A stretch of 17,478 bases of DNA, taken from the NCBI GenBank assembly GCA_964486865.1, contig CAZAOZ010000067.1:1-17478 (forward strand), given 5' to 3'. The position numbers were made by a program, and so were the translations under genes. Below the pieces are notes generated by a model. The model was given only the letters and a program-made list of their open reading frames with translations. It made no database searches and had not been told where the DNA came from. Positions 1 to 6,489 of the stretch are shown here, in pieces (position 1 is the first letter of the stretch; each line of letters opens with the position of its first letter). Source of the DNA: Ga0077527 sp964486865. GTDB taxonomy: Bacteria; Pseudomonadota; Gammaproteobacteria; Burkholderiales; SG8-41.

Positions 1-56
1 AGCGGTGAGCGGTGAGCGGTGAGCGGTGAGCGGTGAGCGGTGAGCGGTGAGCGGTA
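1..56. repeat. Heptamer tandem repeat, 8 copies
   Basis: The unit AGCGGTG is repeated seven times without error, and an eighth copy ends in A (AGCGGTA). The array begins at the first base of the window, so it may extend to the left. It is non-coding, lies downstream of the minus-strand CoA-transferase gene, and resembles in inverted orientation the heptamers at 112-167. Confidence 0.95.
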
Positions 57-87
57 AATGAAAAGTGGCGCCGATCATGCGGCGCCA
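57..87 (-). terminator. Possible intrinsic terminator of the minus-strand acyl-CoA operon
   Basis: Positions 66-72 (TGGCGCC) pair perfectly with 81-87 (GGCGCCA) around an 8-base loop. Read on the minus strand, the stem is followed by CTTTTCATTT, a short U-rich tract. It lies about 80 bases past the CoA-transferase stop, as expected for a 3' end. The U-tract is interrupted, so termination strength is uncertain. Confidence 0.45.
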
Positions 88-111
88 TCAACGCCTACCG
101 CTACGGCTTGC

Positions 112-167
112 CGCTTACTGCTTACTGCTTACTGCTTACCAGTCACCAGTTACCAGTCACAGTCACC
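112..167. repeat. Degenerate heptamer tandem repeat abutting the CoA-transferase stop
   Basis: Seven successive 7-mers run from 112 to 160: CGCTTAC, TGCTTAC three times, CAGTCAC, CAGTTAC, CAGTCAC. A further partial unit AGTCACC follows, and its last base is the first base of the CoA-transferase stop codon on the minus strand (167-169). Read on the minus strand the units are GTAAGCA, GTGACTG and GTAACTG, related to the GTGAGCG register of the array at 1-56 but in opposite orientation. Confidence 0.9.
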
Positions 168-1390
168 TAAACGATTTTTGCCGCCCGCAGCTGCGCAATC
201 TCAGCATCACCCAGCTTCAGCACCTCGCGCAGGATTTCGTCGGTATGCTGTCCCAGCGTCGGCGGCGGCAGTTTGTATTCCACCGGGGTTTCGGAAAACC
301 GCATCGGGCTGGCCACCAGCGGCACCTTGCCGGCGGTCGGGTGATCCATTTCGATTTTGACGCCGCGCGCCACGACCTGCGGCTCCGCGAACACCTGCGC
401 GATATTGTTGATCGGCCCGTTGGGCACGCCGGCGGTTTCCAGCGCATCCACCCAGTCGCGCGTGCTGCGCTTGGCGAACACGGCGTTCAGCAGTGCAGTG
501 ATTTCGATACGGTTTTCAACGCGCTTGGCATTGGTGGCGTAGCGCGGATCTTTCGCCAGTTCCGCACAGCCGGCGATCTCGCAGAACTTGTTGAACAGGT
601 TGTCATTGCCGCAGGCGAGGATGATGTCGCCGTCGCTGGTGCGGAAAGTCTGGTACGGCACGATGTTCGGGTGCGCGTTGCCCAGCCGCCCCGGCACTTC
701 GCCCGTGGCCAGATAATTCATCGCCTGATTGGCGAGAAACGCCGCCTGGGTGTCGAGCAGCGCCAGGTCGAGATGCTGGCCGGTGCCGGTCTCGGCGCGA
801 TGCGCCAGTGCCGCACACACCGCGATCGATGCATACATGCCGGTCATGATATCGACGATGGGCACGCCGACCCGCTGCGGCCCGCCGCCGGGCAGATCAT
901 CGCGTTCCCCGGTGATGCTCATCAGCCCGCCCATGCCCTGGATCATGAAGTCATAACCGGGACGTTCGCGGTACGGGCCGGTCTGGCCGAATCCCGTGAC
1001 CGAACAGTAGATCAGCCGCGGATTGATTTTGCGCAAGTCCTCATAGCCCAGACCATAGCGCGCGAGGTCGCCGAACTTGTAGTTCTCCAGCAGCACATCG
1101 ACTTCCGCCGCCAGCTTGCGCACCAGTTCCTGGCCTTCCGGTTTCGACAGGTTGACGGTGATCGATCGCTTGCCGCGATTCGCCGCCGCGAAATACGCCG
1201 ATTCCTTGGTATCCGCGCCCGCCGCGTCTTTCAGCCACGGCGGCCCGAACGCGCGCGAATCGTCGCCGCCGCCCGGACGCTCCACCTTGATCACCTGCGC
1301 GCCGAGGTCGGCAAGATTCTGCCCGGCCCACGGCGCGGCCAGCACGCGTGACAGGTCCAGTACTTTGATGTGCGATAACGGTCCAGCCAT
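167..1390 (-). CDS. CaiB/BaiF family III CoA-transferase
   Basis: This 407-residue protein belongs to the family III CoA-transferases (formyl-CoA/succinyl-CoA transferase type), which move CoA between an acyl-CoA and a free carboxylic acid in the cytoplasm. Family features seen are the N-terminal LDLSRVLAAPWAGQ, IKVERPGGGD near 35-43, NRGKRSI near 71-77 and VPIVDIMTGMYA with the expected catalytic Asp at 180. Length matches the family (about 390-430). An open frame runs 64 codons further upstream, but that part reads through an octamer repeat and the preceding gene. The ATG at 1390 has AGGAA about 8 bases upstream and begins the conserved MAGPLSHIKVLDLSR, so it was chosen. It is last in the operon after the dehydrogenase and crotonase genes. 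The acid substrate cannot be read from sequence. Confidence 0.95.
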   Translation of the reverse strand: MAGPLSHIKVLDLSRVLAAPWAGQNLADLGAQVIKVERPGGGDDSRAFGPPWLKDAAGADTKESAYFAAANRGKRSITVNLSKPEGQELVRKLAAEVDVLLENYKFGDLARYGLGYEDLRKINPRLIYCSVTGFGQTGPYRERPGYDFMIQGMGGLMSITGERDDLPGGGPQRVGVPIVDIMTGMYASIAVCAALAHRAETGTGQHLDLALLDTQAAFLANQAMNYLATGEVPGRLGNAHPNIVPYQTFRTSDGDIILACGNDNLFNKFCEIAGCAELAKDPRYATNAKRVENRIEITALLNAVFAKRSTRDWVDALETAGVPNGPINNIAQVFAEPQVVARGVKIEMDHPTAGKVPLVASPMRFSETPVEYKLPPPTLGQHTDEILREVLKLGDAEIAQLRAAKIV

Positions 1391-1426
1391 GATGTTCCTG
1401 AATATGGTGATGTAACGAAATAATTT

Positions 1427-1458
1427 GGTAATTAAGTAATTGGGTAATTGGGTAATGA
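1427..1458. repeat. Octamer tandem repeat in the operon gap
   Basis: Four 8-base units follow one another: GGTAATTA, AGTAATTG, GGTAATTG, GGTAATGA. They lie in the 85-base gap between the crotonase stop and the CoA-transferase start, in an AT-rich island within GC-rich coding DNA. No promoter could be assigned here. Confidence 0.85.
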
Positions 1459-1475
1459 AAAAACAGAGTCCATAG

Positions 1476-2261
1476 TCAGCGTCCCGTAAAGCTGGGCTTT
1501 TTCTTCTGCATGAACGCAGCGTAGCCGATGCGGTAATCCTCGGTGCTGAAGTAATCGAAATTGGCGTCGATCTCGGCGTCACTCAGCGGCGCGGGCTGCG
1601 GCGTCAACCGCCGGATAAACTGTTTGTGCCAGCGCGCGACCAGCGGCGCGCCGTCGGCAATGCGCTGCACGGTCGCCGCCGTTTCCGCGGCAAGCTGCTC
1701 ATCGGGCACCAATCGCGTCAGCAATCCTTTGGCCTGCGCCTCCGCGGCGCTCCACATGCGGCCTTCGATGAGGATTTCCAGCACTGCGGCGCGCCCCATC
1801 AGCGGCAGCAGCGCCGCCAGTTCGTCGTAAGCAATGGCAAAACCCAGGCGGTTGATCGGCACGCCGAAACGCGCGCTGTGCCCGGCGATGCGCAAGTCGC
1901 ACTGGCAGGCGAGTTCCAGCCCGCCGCCGGCGCAGGCGCCGTGGATCATCGCCACTGTCGGATGCCGGCACTCGCCCACCGCACGCAGCGCGCCGTACAC
2001 CAGTTCACGGTGATACACCTTGCCCTGTTCCGCCGTGTCGCGCGCCGTGGCGAATTCGGCAATGTCGGCGCCCGCGGCAAACGCCTCGCTGCCGGCGCCG
2101 CGCAGCACCACGCAGCGCAGCGCATCGTCGGCCGACAGCCGCGCCATGACCGCGGCGAGTTCGCGCCACATGGCCACCGTCAGCGCATTCAGCTTTTCCG
2201 GATTGGACAGGGCCACCGTGGCCACCGGCCCATCGCGCGTCACCAGGATTTCGCCGCTCAT
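1476..2261 (-). CDS. Enoyl-CoA hydratase/isomerase (crotonase fold)
   Basis: This 261-residue crotonase-superfamily protein is expected to act on an acyl-CoA thioester in the cytoplasm. FAAGADIAEF (61-70) supplies the first oxyanion-hole element and GACAGGGLELACQCDL (108-123) the second, with Glu116 at the place of hydratase Glu144. The second hydratase glutamate (Glu164, normally in a P-E context) is not conserved: the protein reads FGVPINRLG, with Ile136 there. A simple syn-hydratase is therefore less likely than an isomerase or another crotonase reaction. It is clearly homologous, by eye more than half identical, to the crotonase at 16593-17372. It lies 61 bases after the dehydrogenase and 85 before the CoA-transferase on the same strand, consistent with one operon. 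Confidence 0.93.
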   Translation of the reverse strand: MSGEILVTRDGPVATVALSNPEKLNALTVAMWRELAAVMARLSADDALRCVVLRGAGSEAFAAGADIAEFATARDTAEQGKVYHRELVYGALRAVGECRHPTVAMIHGACAGGGLELACQCDLRIAGHSARFGVPINRLGFAIAYDELAALLPLMGRAAVLEILIEGRMWSAAEAQAKGLLTRLVPDEQLAAETAATVQRIADGAPLVARWHKQFIRRLTPQPAPLSDAEIDANFDYFSTEDYRIGYAAFMQKKKPSFTGR

Positions 2262-2322
2262 CGCGCCATTTTAATGGATAGTGCGCGCCCGGCTCCGGCG
2301 CCAGCCCGGAGTACGCCGGCAA

Positions 2323-3240
2323 TCACCGCCGCGGATCGCGCGGCTTGGGCTGCGTGCGCGGCCCCGGCGCAACCACGCCGGAATCGAGAAATGCCGTCAG
2401 CTTGGCCAGCTGCGCCGAAGCCTGCTTGCGCACGGTTTCGGCATCACACGCCGCCCAGTCGTAGAAACCCTTGCCGGCGGCGAGACCGGTTTCCCCGTTT
2501 TTGACCATGTCCTGCAGCATCGGATCGGGGGTACGGTTATGGAACAGTTGCGGCACGATGGACGCCTGCGCTTCGGCGTGGATTTTCAGTCCGCTGATGT
2601 CTTTTTGCTGGATCAGACCGTTGATGCACATGCGCGGCGCGAGCATGCGCCGCGCGGCGTGATCGATGTCGGCCGCGCTGGCCACGCCGGCTTCGATCAG
2701 ATAGTAGGCCTCATGCAGGATGGCATGCTGCAGGCGGTTGACCAGAAAGCCGACGATGGGTTTGTAGAGCACCACCGGTTCCTTGCCGGTGCGGCGCAGC
2801 ACCTCCGCTGCCGCATCGACCAGCGCCGCGGGCGTGTGCGGCCCCGCCATCACTTCCACCACCAGCGTCTGGTCGGCGGGCATGAAGTAATGCAGGCCGA
2901 TAAAACGTTCGGGGTGTTTGAGCGGCCGCGCCAATTCGACCAGATCCAGTCCGGAGGTTCCGGTGGCCAGGATGACATCGCCGTCGGGATACGCGGCTTC
3001 GACTTCCGCATAAACCTGTTGTTTGGTCTTGACGTTTTCAGGGACCAGTTCCAGCACCAGATCGGGTGGTTTCTTCGGCAGGCGATCGACCGCGCGCACG
3101 CCGTCGGGCAAGTCTTTGAGTTCGGCGGCGCGGCTGCTGCGCACCGTGGTATCAAAACCGTGGGCGGCAAATGTGCGCGCCACGCCCCGGCCCATGACGC
3201 CGTAGCCGTAAATCAATATGGAATGGATTTTTTTTGACAT
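2323..3240 (-). CDS. 3-hydroxyacyl-CoA dehydrogenase (NAD-dependent, HBD/FadB-like)
   Basis: This 305-residue enzyme is predicted to oxidise a 3-hydroxyacyl-CoA to the 3-ketoacyl-CoA with NAD. The N-terminal Rossmann fold shows YGYGVMGRG (11-19), with GxGxxG at Gly12, Gly14 and Gly17. The central TGTSGL (93-98), GLHYFMP with His117 and VVEV with Glu129 match the catalytic His-Glu pair of the family. The C-terminal helical domain carries GFLVNRLQHA (164-173) and GKGFYDW (256-262). Length fits short-form 3-hydroxybutyryl-CoA dehydrogenases (about 280-320). The tail after 290 is proline-rich and not conserved. The start at 3240 precedes the Rossmann fold by only nine residues. No strong Shine-Dalgarno sequence is visible. 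It is the first gene of the minus-strand operon and is divergent from the Bug receptor gene. Confidence 0.93.
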   Translation of the reverse strand: MSKKIHSILIYGYGVMGRGVARTFAAHGFDTTVRSSRAAELKDLPDGVRAVDRLPKKPPDLVLELVPENVKTKQQVYAEVEAAYPDGDVILATGTSGLDLVELARPLKHPERFIGLHYFMPADQTLVVEVMAGPHTPAALVDAAAEVLRRTGKEPVVLYKPIVGFLVNRLQHAILHEAYYLIEAGVASAADIDHAARRMLAPRMCINGLIQQKDISGLKIHAEAQASIVPQLFHNRTPDPMLQDMVKNGETGLAAGKGFYDWAACDAETVRKQASAQLAKLTAFLDSGVVAPGPRTQPKPRDPRR

Positions 3241-3318
3241 GCCCGTCTTGTCTGGAGATTCGTCAGCGCGCGACCATCAAGGCGCGCGCCGGTCATGAAG
3301 ATGATGAATAAGTGCCGT

Positions 3319-3347
3319 AGGCTAACCAGTTTGCCGCGCGTTGCCAA
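3319..3347 (-). promoter_or_regulatory. Tentative promoter for the acyl-CoA operon
   Basis: On the minus strand TTGGCA (3347-3342, five of six to the -35 consensus) is followed after 17 bases by TAGCCT (3324-3319, three of six to the -10 consensus). The predicted transcript would start about 70 bases before the dehydrogenase ATG. This is weak and based on spacing only. Confidence 0.25.
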
Positions 3348-3380
3348 CAGTATCTGCATGCGATCTGCTTGGTCGCGCGG

Positions 3381-3409
3381 TTGACAGGGGGGGGATATGG
3401 GGTTAACGT
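3381..3409 (+). promoter_or_regulatory. Tentative promoter for the Bug receptor gene
   Basis: A perfect -35 box TTGACA lies at 3381-3386. A poor -10 match TAACGT follows at 3404-3409 after a 17-base G-rich spacer. A start near 3416 would give a leader of about 60 bases. The weak -10 suggests activator dependence, if this is the promoter. Confidence 0.35.
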
Positions 3410-3475
3410 TTTTCCGCAGCCTTCCAAAGCGGGCGATGCAACGCAGCCCCGATAATCCACGTTGAGGAGTTCCAG

Positions 3476-4429
3476 ATGAAACGATTGTTGATCGCACTTG
3501 CGTGCGCCGCCGCCGTCGGCGCAAACGCGCAGGGTTTCCCGAGCAAAGCCATGACCGTCGTGGTACCGAATCCGCCGGGCGGCATGAACCAGATCCACGC
3601 CCAGCCGCTGTCCGCCGTCATCGAGCGCCTGACCAAACAGCCGGCGCCGGTGGTCAATCGCTCCGGCGGCACCGCGGCGGTCGGCACCGCCTTCGTCGCC
3701 AACCAGCCTCCCGACGGCCATACGCTGCTGATCACCACGCCCAATCTTTATCTGGTCATCGAGAAAGACAAGCTCTACGGCATCAAGTCACCCTACACGC
3801 TGGCGCAGATCCAGCCGGTCGCGCTGATGAGCGCGGATCCGCTGATCATGGTGGTGCATCCGTCGGTGCCGGCGAAAAACGGCAAGGAGTTCGCCGCGAT
3901 CGTCAAGAAGGCCGGCGGGGCAAGCACCTTCTCGTCTTCGGGCCCGTATGGCATCACGCACGTGCCTTTTGAAATGTTCATCGACGCCACCGGCATCAAG
4001 ATGCGCCACATCCCGACCACCGGCGGCGGCCCGGCCATCACCCAGGCCCTGGGCGGCCATGCCGATGCCACGGCCAGCGGCCCGGCTGCCGTGCATCCGC
4101 ACGTCGTCGCCGGCAAACTCAAGCCCATCGGCAACACCGGCGCGAAGCGGCATCCGTCGTTCCCCAATACGCTCACCTTCAAGGAACAGGGCATCGACCT
4201 CGAAGCCTATCTGTGGGTCGGCGTATTCACGACTGCCGGCATCCCCGACGCCACGCTGGCGCAACTGCGCGATCTGGTGCGCAAGGCCGCGGCCGATCCC
4301 TTGTTCAAGGATGCGCTGGACAAGGTGCAAGTGGTGCCTGATTACCGCGATACGGCGGATTTCAAGGCATTCTTCGATGCCGATTACAAACGCATGGCGC
4401 GCGCGGTGCAGAAAATCGGCAAGATTTGA
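3476..4429 (+). CDS. Bug/TctC-family periplasmic solute receptor
   Basis: This 317-residue protein has a Sec signal peptide (MKRLLIALACAAAVGANAQ, cleavage near residue 18) and the Bug/TctC fold. Bug proteins bind organic acids or related small molecules in the periplasm for tripartite tricarboxylate transporters or as sensors. Family marks are MTVVVPNPPGG (24-34), a NRSGGTAAVGTA element, QPPDGHTLL and VHPSVPAK. One departure stands out: the usual GGxxDxxAR of the first ligand loop reads GGMNQIHAQ, so the typical Asp and Arg are missing, which suggests an unusual ligand. GAGGAG at 3464-3469, seven bases before ATG, fixes the start. No tctA or tctB membrane genes are in the window, so it is an orphan receptor. 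It is followed by a strong terminator and is probably monocistronic. Confidence 0.93.
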   Translation: MKRLLIALACAAAVGANAQGFPSKAMTVVVPNPPGGMNQIHAQPLSAVIERLTKQPAPVVNRSGGTAAVGTAFVANQPPDGHTLLITTPNLYLVIEKDKLYGIKSPYTLAQIQPVALMSADPLIMVVHPSVPAKNGKEFAAIVKKAGGASTFSSSGPYGITHVPFEMFIDATGIKMRHIPTTGGGPAITQALGGHADATASGPAAVHPHVVAGKLKPIGNTGAKRHPSFPNTLTFKEQGIDLEAYLWVGVFTTAGIPDATLAQLRDLVRKAAADPLFKDALDKVQVVPDYRDTADFKAFFDADYKRMARAVQKIGKI

Positions 4430-4477
4430 GCGCCCTGCTCGGCAACAATATAAGTTGTTGATTTAATTCACGTTTTA

Positions 4478-4500
4478 ACGGCGCCCCGGGCGCCGTTTTT
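4478..4500 (+). terminator. Intrinsic terminator after the Bug receptor gene
   Basis: An 8-bp perfect GC-rich stem (ACGGCGCC at 4478-4485, GGCGCCGT at 4489-4496) closes on a 3-base loop and runs into a T-tract (4496-4500). It lies about 50 bases after the receptor stop and ends just before the enolase-superfamily gene, separating the two units. Confidence 0.85.
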
Positions 4501-4514
4501 CTTCGGGAACAGGC

Positions 4515-5621
4515 ATGTCCATCAAACACATCCAGCCCATCGCCATCAGCCTGCCGCTGATCAAGCCGGTGAAAATGTCGTTCGAGGAAATACGCAACGC
4601 CGAGAATCTGCTGGTGCGCGTGGAAACGCAGGGCGGCATCGTCGGCTGGGGCGAAGCGGCATCGGCGCCGACCATGACCGGCGAGACGCTGGGCAGCATG
4701 GTCGCCGCGGTGCGTTATCTCGCGGACAAGCTGGTAGGCATGCCCGCCGATGACATCGCCGCCGTCATGCACCGCGCGGGGCAATATCTCTACGGCAACA
4801 ACGGCGCCAAGGCCGCGATCGAAATGGCGCTGTTCGACGCCTGGGGCAAGGCGCGCGGCAAACCGGTTTATGAGCTGCTCGGCGGCGCGCAGCGCACCCG
4901 CATTCCCGCGCTGCGCCTGATCGGCACCGGCAGCACCGAAGGCGACATTGCGGAAACGCAGAAACGCCTTGCCGAAGGTTATGTCGCGATCAAAATAAAA
5001 GTCGGCGTCAGCACGCCCGAAGCCGATGCCGAACGCGCATGCGCGGTCGCCGCTTCGGTAAAGAATGACGATGTCCTGATCTGCACCGACGCCAATCAGG
5101 CATGGACGCCGGACGAAGCCATCCGCTTCGTGCGGGGCATCGCCGATACGCGCATAGCCTTTTTCGAGCAGCCGGTCGCCGGGCATGACGTGGCGGGCAT
5201 GGCGCGCGTCGCCGCCGCCAGCCAAATCAAGATCGGCGTTGATGAGGGATTGCACAGCATCGATGATCTGCGCCGGCATCACGCAATGAAGGCCGCGCAC
5301 GGCTGCAGCCTGAAAACCATCAAGCTGGGCGGCATGCGCCCGGTATATGACGCCGCGCTGCTTTGCGAGCAGCTCGACATGCGCGTCAACCTCGCCTGCA
5401 AAATCGCCGAAGCCGGCATCGCCAGCGCCGGACTGCTGCACCTGGCCGCGGCGATCCCTGCGGTGGACTGGGGCGTCAGCCTGTCGAGCCCCTATCTGGC
5501 CGACGACATCGTCACCGAGCCGGTCGCGCTGAAAGAAGGCCATTTCAGCGTACCGACCGGGCCGGGCCTCGGCATCACCATCGACGAGGCGAAAGTCCGC
5601 CGCTACACGCGCGAAATTTGA
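4515..5621 (+). CDS. Mandelate racemase/muconate lactonizing enzyme family protein (enolase superfamily)
   Basis: This 368-residue enolase-superfamily enzyme would abstract the alpha proton of a carboxylate substrate with Mg2+. The capping domain occupies about 1-125. In the barrel, KIK (Lys160, Lys162) is the MLE-subgroup KxK motif. Metal ligands are expected at Asp192 (TDANQAW), Glu218 (FFEQP) and Asp243 (GVDEG), and Lys267 (SLKTIKLGG) is the opposite-face base. All are present, so the protein looks catalytically complete. The KxK plus Lys pattern points to the MLE subgroup (cycloisomerase, o-succinylbenzoate synthase or dipeptide epimerase-like reactions) rather than mandelate racemase with its His-Asp dyad. 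Substrate is not predictable. Length is typical (about 370). It begins just after the upstream gene's terminator, so it probably has its own promoter, not identified. AGG with short spacing precedes the ATG. Confidence 0.92.
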   Translation: MSIKHIQPIAISLPLIKPVKMSFEEIRNAENLLVRVETQGGIVGWGEAASAPTMTGETLGSMVAAVRYLADKLVGMPADDIAAVMHRAGQYLYGNNGAKAAIEMALFDAWGKARGKPVYELLGGAQRTRIPALRLIGTGSTEGDIAETQKRLAEGYVAIKIKVGVSTPEADAERACAVAASVKNDDVLICTDANQAWTPDEAIRFVRGIADTRIAFFEQPVAGHDVAGMARVAAASQIKIGVDEGLHSIDDLRRHHAMKAAHGCSLKTIKLGGMRPVYDAALLCEQLDMRVNLACKIAEAGIASAGLLHLAAAIPAVDWGVSLSSPYLADDIVTEPVALKEGHFSVPTGPGLGITIDEAKVRRYTREI

Positions 5622-5640
5622 GGCGCGTTTTTGTAAAAGA

Positions 5641-5699
5641 AATCCACTCCGGTACTTTGGATCCGCGGTACTTTGGATCCGTCAGATTGAGAATCCACT
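5641..5699. repeat. 16-bp tandem duplication flanked by 8-bp direct repeats
   Basis: CGGTACTTTGGATCCG occurs twice head-to-tail at 5650-5665 and 5666-5681. The pair is bracketed by direct repeats AATCCACT at 5641-5648 and 5692-5699. It lies in the non-coding gap (5622-5846) between the convergent enolase-superfamily gene and the antitoxin gene. No gene was found there. Confidence 0.85.
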
Positions 5700-5744
5700 A
5701 AACGAGGCGAAACCAACACTGGACGGCAGTTTCGGCGCTGGAAC

Positions 5745-5772
5745 AAAAAGCGCCCCTCACATTGATGAGCGC
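5745..5772 (-). terminator. Possible terminator of the toxin-antitoxin operon
   Basis: On the minus strand GCG plus CTCA (5772-5766) can pair with TGAG and CGC (5759-5756 and 5752-5750) with a 3-base bulge and a 6-base loop, followed by TTTTT (5749-5745). It lies about 75 bases after the antitoxin stop. The bulge makes it a modest candidate. Confidence 0.35.
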
Positions 5773-5846
5773 ATGGAGTGTGAGAATGCTCTAACGACCA
5801 ATCTCGGCAATCTCGGGGACGGAGCCCTATTTAATTTCGCCGATTA

Positions 5847-6143
5847 TCATTTGCTTGCCTCGGCATGCAACTTCAATCCCAGCGCGCCGATCACTTTCAG
5901 GATGGTGTCGAAACCGGGGCTGCGATCCCCGGACAGCGCCTTGTACAGGCTTTCGCGGGACAGGCCGGCATCCCTTGCAACCTGCGCCATGCCTTTGGCG
6001 CGCGCGATATCGCCCAGCGCCTTGGCGATAAAGGCAGCATCTCCATTCGCTTCCTCCAGACAGGCTTCAAGGTATGCCGCCATTTCTTTCGGCGTTCTGA
6101 GGTGTTCGGCTACGTCGTAACGGGTGGTAGCAGTCTTTGCCAT
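5847..6143 (-). CDS. Addiction-module antitoxin, HTH (HI1420/HigA-like)
   Basis: This 98-residue protein resembles the downstream antidotes of toxin-first type II modules (HI1420 type). The N-terminal part has YDVAEHLRTPKEMAAYLEACLEE, and the C-terminal part is a Cro/CI-type helix-turn-helix, about residues 52-92, with QVARDAGLSRESLYKALSG. Such proteins neutralise the toxin by direct binding and repress the operon. The start at 6143 is set by AGGAG, which overlaps the toxin stop codon, so translation is probably coupled to that of the toxin. Gene order is toxin first with an 11-base gap, typical of the HigBA/HI1419-HI1420 arrangement. The likely operator is the palindrome at 6453-6470. Confidence 0.9.
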   Translation of the reverse strand: MAKTATTRYDVAEHLRTPKEMAAYLEACLEEANGDAAFIAKALGDIARAKGMAQVARDAGLSRESLYKALSGDRSPGFDTILKVIGALGLKLHAEASK

Positions 6144-6154
6144 GTGCTTTGCTC

Positions 6155-6445
6155 CTAAAGACCGCGCGCGAGTCGCAGCGCGGTTTTGATGTCTTTCGAT
6201 TGTGTGCTTTTGTCGCCACCGGCCAGCAAAATGATCAGCTCCTTGCCGCGTCGTTTGAAATACACGCGATAGCCGGGACCGTAATCAATCCGCATTTCCG
6301 ATACGCCTTCGCCCACAGGCTCGACATCACCGGGATTTCCCGCAGCCAGACGCTCGATGCGTGCCTGAACGCGCGCCCTGGCCTTAAGGTCGCGCAGACC
6401 ATCGAGCCATATGACAAAGGTTGTGGTCTTGCGAACTTCGACCAT
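6155..6445 (-). CDS. RelE/ParE-superfamily toxin (HI1419/HigB-like)
   Basis: This 96-residue protein matches the small RelE/ParE-fold toxins of the HI1419 type. Features seen are the early TTTFVIWLDGLRDLKARARV, the core MRIDYGPGYRVYFKRRGKEL (51-70), and the C-terminal LLAGGDKSTQSKDIKTA (73-89). Relatives inhibit translation by mRNA cleavage at the ribosome; that activity is inferred, not seen. The reading frame is intact. No Shine-Dalgarno sequence precedes the ATG at 6445, and the predicted promoter places the transcript start almost at the ATG. It is the first gene of a two-gene operon with the antitoxin. Confidence 0.9.
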   Translation of the reverse strand: MVEVRKTTTFVIWLDGLRDLKARARVQARIERLAAGNPGDVEPVGEGVSEMRIDYGPGYRVYFKRRGKELIILLAGGDKSTQSKDIKTALRLARGL

Positions 6446-6450
6446 GGGGA

Positions 6451-6479
6451 ACTGTAGCCATACGGCTACACTTTGTCAA
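6451..6479 (-). promoter_or_regulatory. Toxin-antitoxin promoter with palindromic operator
   Basis: On the minus strand a perfect -35 TTGACA (6479-6474) is followed after 17 bases by TACAGT (6456-6451), four of six to the -10 consensus. A perfect inverted repeat, TGTAGCC-ATAC-GGCTACA at 6453-6470, fills the spacer and part of the -10 box, a usual position for an antitoxin operator. Confidence 0.7.
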
Positions 6480-6489
6480 CCGGCCCGAG

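Noticed and set aside
1..167. CRISPR array
   Set aside because: The units are 7 bases long and contiguous, with no spacers.
65..1351. Long plus-strand open frame opposite the CoA-transferase gene
   Set aside because: It is antisense to a clear family III CoA-transferase. Its protein is rich in His, Arg and Gln with no domain, typical of a GC-rich shadow frame.
1391..1582. 64-codon upstream extension of the CoA-transferase
   Set aside because: It overlaps the end of the crotonase gene and reads through the octamer repeat. The ATG at 1390 has a ribosome site and starts the conserved region.
4443..4460. Inverted repeat CAACAA-(6)-TTGTTG after the Bug receptor gene
   Set aside because: The stem is short and AT-rich, and the strong terminator at 4478-4500 follows at once. 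It could be chance.
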